In this document: positions 62,583 to 64,000 of the stretch, piece after piece
How positions within the stretch are numbered: position 1 is the first letter of the stretch
How the letters are laid out: every line of letters starts with the position of its first letter
Assembly (NCBI RefSeq): GCF_000378425.1
Contig: NZ_KB899808.1
Location: 186,001 to 250,000, forward strand
Length of the DNA stretch: 64,000 nucleotides
Source: Cohnella laeviribosi DSM 21336
GTDB lineage: Bacteria > Bacillota > Bacilli > Paenibacillales > Paenibacillaceae
Direction: 5' to 3'
Made by a program: the position numbers and the translations under genes
The notes under the pieces: model-generated
What the model was told of the DNA's origin: nothing
Databases searched by the model: none
What the model saw: only the letters and a program-made list of their open reading frames with translations

Positions 62583-64000
62583 ATGAAAAAAATTTGGATC
62601 ACACTGGTTGCGGCCTTCATGGTCGCGACGACGGCTTGCGGCACCGCCGGGAAGAAGCCTTCCGCGGACACGGCGCCGTCATCTTCGGCTCAGACGAGCC
62701 AGCAGCCGGTGACGATCAGCATCGTAGCCAAGGACTTGCCGGTCGACGATCCCAACTCGCTGAAATTCATCAAAGGCATCGAAGAAGGCATGAAAGCGGA
62801 AGGCAAGAACGTCAAGCTGCAGGTCGTTCCCGTGCAAAGCGGCACCTACTCCGAGAAGCTGGGCCTGCTGCTGCAAAGCGGCAATATTCCGGATCTCATT
62901 TACTTCCAGGGCGGAGATTACAACTTCGCCATCACGCAGCAAATTTTGGAGGACCTGACGCCTTACATCGAAAAATCCACGTATGTCAAAGCTTCGATGA
63001 CCGAATTCAACAAAGAACGATTGAAGAACTATCCGTATCTCGTATGGCTGGCCCCGATCAGCAGCAAGATTCCGGTCGTTCGCCAAGACTTGTTCGACAA
63101 AGCTTCGTCCGGCAAGACGCTGCTGGCCGACCCGACGATCGACAACTACTATACGTTCTTCAAAGAATTGAAAGAGAAGAGCGGCGCGAAGTTCGCCTAC
63201 ACGACAGCCGGCGATATCGACGAGCTTGACGTCGTGTTCGGGCAGGCGTTCGGCCTGACCTCGACATGGATCAAGGGGCCCGACGGCAAATACGTATTCG
63301 GCAAAACGACGCAGGCCGAGAAAGAAAAGCTCGAGTTCTATGCAAAGTTGTATAAGGAAGGCCTGCTGGATCCGGAGTACCTGACCAAGAAGTTCGACAC
63401 CAAAGAGAAAGCGTTCTACGACGGCGAGGCGGGCGTCATCGCCGGCACGCAAGGCAAAGTCATCGACATCTACAATACGAAATCTATCGGTCAAAACGGA
63501 CCGGGCGCGAAAATCCTGCCGCTTCCGCCGGCCAAGGGCAAAGCGCAGGGCTACACGCCGGTCGACGTCAGCAAGGAAAGCCGCGGCTTCGCGATTTCCA
63601 AAACCTCGAAGAACAAGGATATGGCCTTTGCCGTATTGGAGTTCCTGGCGAGCCCGAAAGGCCAAATGCTGGACAAGCTGGGCGTGGAAGGCAAAGAATA
63701 TCAAATCGTAAACGGCAAAATCAAACTCACGGACAAATTCGCGGCTTGGTATCCGCACTTTGTGGAAAACACCGTCAACTTCAAGCCGGACAAAGAATTC
63801 GATCCGTCCACGCCTTATCTGTCGGAGCCGGCTCTCAAATCGCTGGAAATGTTCGCTTCCATGTCCACCAAGGATAACGCTTTCATCATGCCTGCCGATC
63901 TGGCGGCGAAGTGGGATGCCGCTTCCGCGGTCTACAAAGAATTCGCGGCGGATATGGTTACCGGCAAAAAAACCGGCGCCGATTTCGACGCGTTCGTACA
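62583..64000 (+). CDS. extracellular solute-binding lipoprotein, C-terminus outside the window
   Basis: Begins MKKIWITLVAAFMVATTACG, a signal peptide with lipobox Cys 19, followed by a Ser/Thr/Gln-rich spacer and an LplA-type binding domain (QSGNIPDLIYFQGGDYNFAI; FYAKLYKEGLLDPEYLTKKF). About 472 residues are visible and the end is cut by the window edge. GGGAGG precedes the ATG. It is the binding protein of the preceding permeases and should carry in the substrate of the DUF1446/DUF4387 pathway. Confidence 0.9.
   Translation, partial: MKKIWITLVAAFMVATTACGTAGKKPSADTAPSSSAQTSQQPVTISIVAKDLPVDDPNSLKFIKGIEEGMKAEGKNVKLQVVPVQSGTYSEKLGLLLQSGNIPDLIYFQGGDYNFAITQQILEDLTPYIEKSTYVKASMTEFNKERLKNYPYLVWLAPISSKIPVVRQDLFDKASSGKTLLADPTIDNYYTFFKELKEKSGAKFAYTTAGDIDELDVVFGQAFGLTSTWIKGPDGKYVFGKTTQAEKEKLEFYAKLYKEGLLDPEYLTKKFDTKEKAFYDGEAGVIAGTQGKVIDIYNTKSIGQNGPGAKILPLPPAKGKAQGYTPVDVSKESRGFAISKTSKNKDMAFAVLEFLASPKGQMLDKLGVEGKEYQIVNGKIKLTDKFAAWYPHFVENTVNFKPDKEFDPSTPYLSEPALKSLEMFASMSTKDNAFIMPADLAAKWDAASAVYKEFAADMVTGKKTGADFDAFV

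Overview
The window reads as a GC-rich chromosome segment from a spore-forming-type Bacillota, most likely Paenibacillaceae (Paenibacillus/Cohnella-like). The reasons are the S-layer-homology protein beside an amidase with a copper-amine-oxidase-like stalk, ParE/ParC and two-GTPase DynA homologues of Bacillus type, a T-box leader, strong Shine-Dalgarno sites, many LplB/LplC-type sugar importers and an agr-like peptide locus. No rRNA, tRNA, prophage or CRISPR was seen. The genus assignment is an inference.

Layout. 1-1375: 3' part of the window's first gene, proB, behind a T-box leader. 1420-3591: divergent mtnE/mtnU-like pair. 3659-6869: LysR regulator divergent from leuCD. 6978-11282: cell-wall amidase and SLH protein. 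11330-12756: a degenerate IS1595-type transposase gene whose promoter carries two SOS (LexA) boxes, framed by inverted pairs of a roughly 20-nt repeat. 12888-17468: nth and dynA. 17676-21321: heterodimeric ABC exporter. 21403-26442: small RCC1-like protein, then parE-parC behind a long leader hairpin. 26461-30048: small protein, MarR regulator, CapA lipoprotein, methyltransferase. 30148-33066: divergent response regulator and 7TMR-DISM kinase. 33272-35836: pncB and a luciferase-like oxidoreductase. 36225-38614: rlmN-family gene between two decayed genes.

38695-50996 is a long cluster for cell-wall amino sugar recovery: murR, murQ, an ABC importer (binding lipoprotein and two permeases), anmK, a tandem GNAT protein, a PIG-L deacetylase, namZ, nagZ and a BadF-type amino-sugar kinase. 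NamZ and NagZ lack signal peptides, so the likely scheme is import of intact glycan or muropeptide fragments, cleavage in the cytoplasm, phosphorylation by AnmK or the kinase, and etherase cleavage by MurQ.

51049-51518 is a tandem and inverted array of the same 20-nt repeat that frames the transposase gene. 51709-53430 is an agr-like locus: a kinase-less AgrC-like membrane protein, AgrB, a 37-residue AgrD with no cysteine, and a receiver-less LytTR regulator interrupted by a +1 frameshift. 53560-57290 holds a DUF2935 protein and a molybdate uptake locus without an ATPase gene. 58155-64000 is an uncharacterised catabolic operon: a GntR/FadR regulator with two near-identical palindromic operators, an AtuA-like (DUF1446) protein, a DUF4387 protein and an LplB/LplC-type importer whose binding protein runs off the window.

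The strongest candidates for new biology are the SOS-controlled transposase relic with its repeat family, the cysteine-free agr locus, and the DUF1446/DUF4387/ABC operon.
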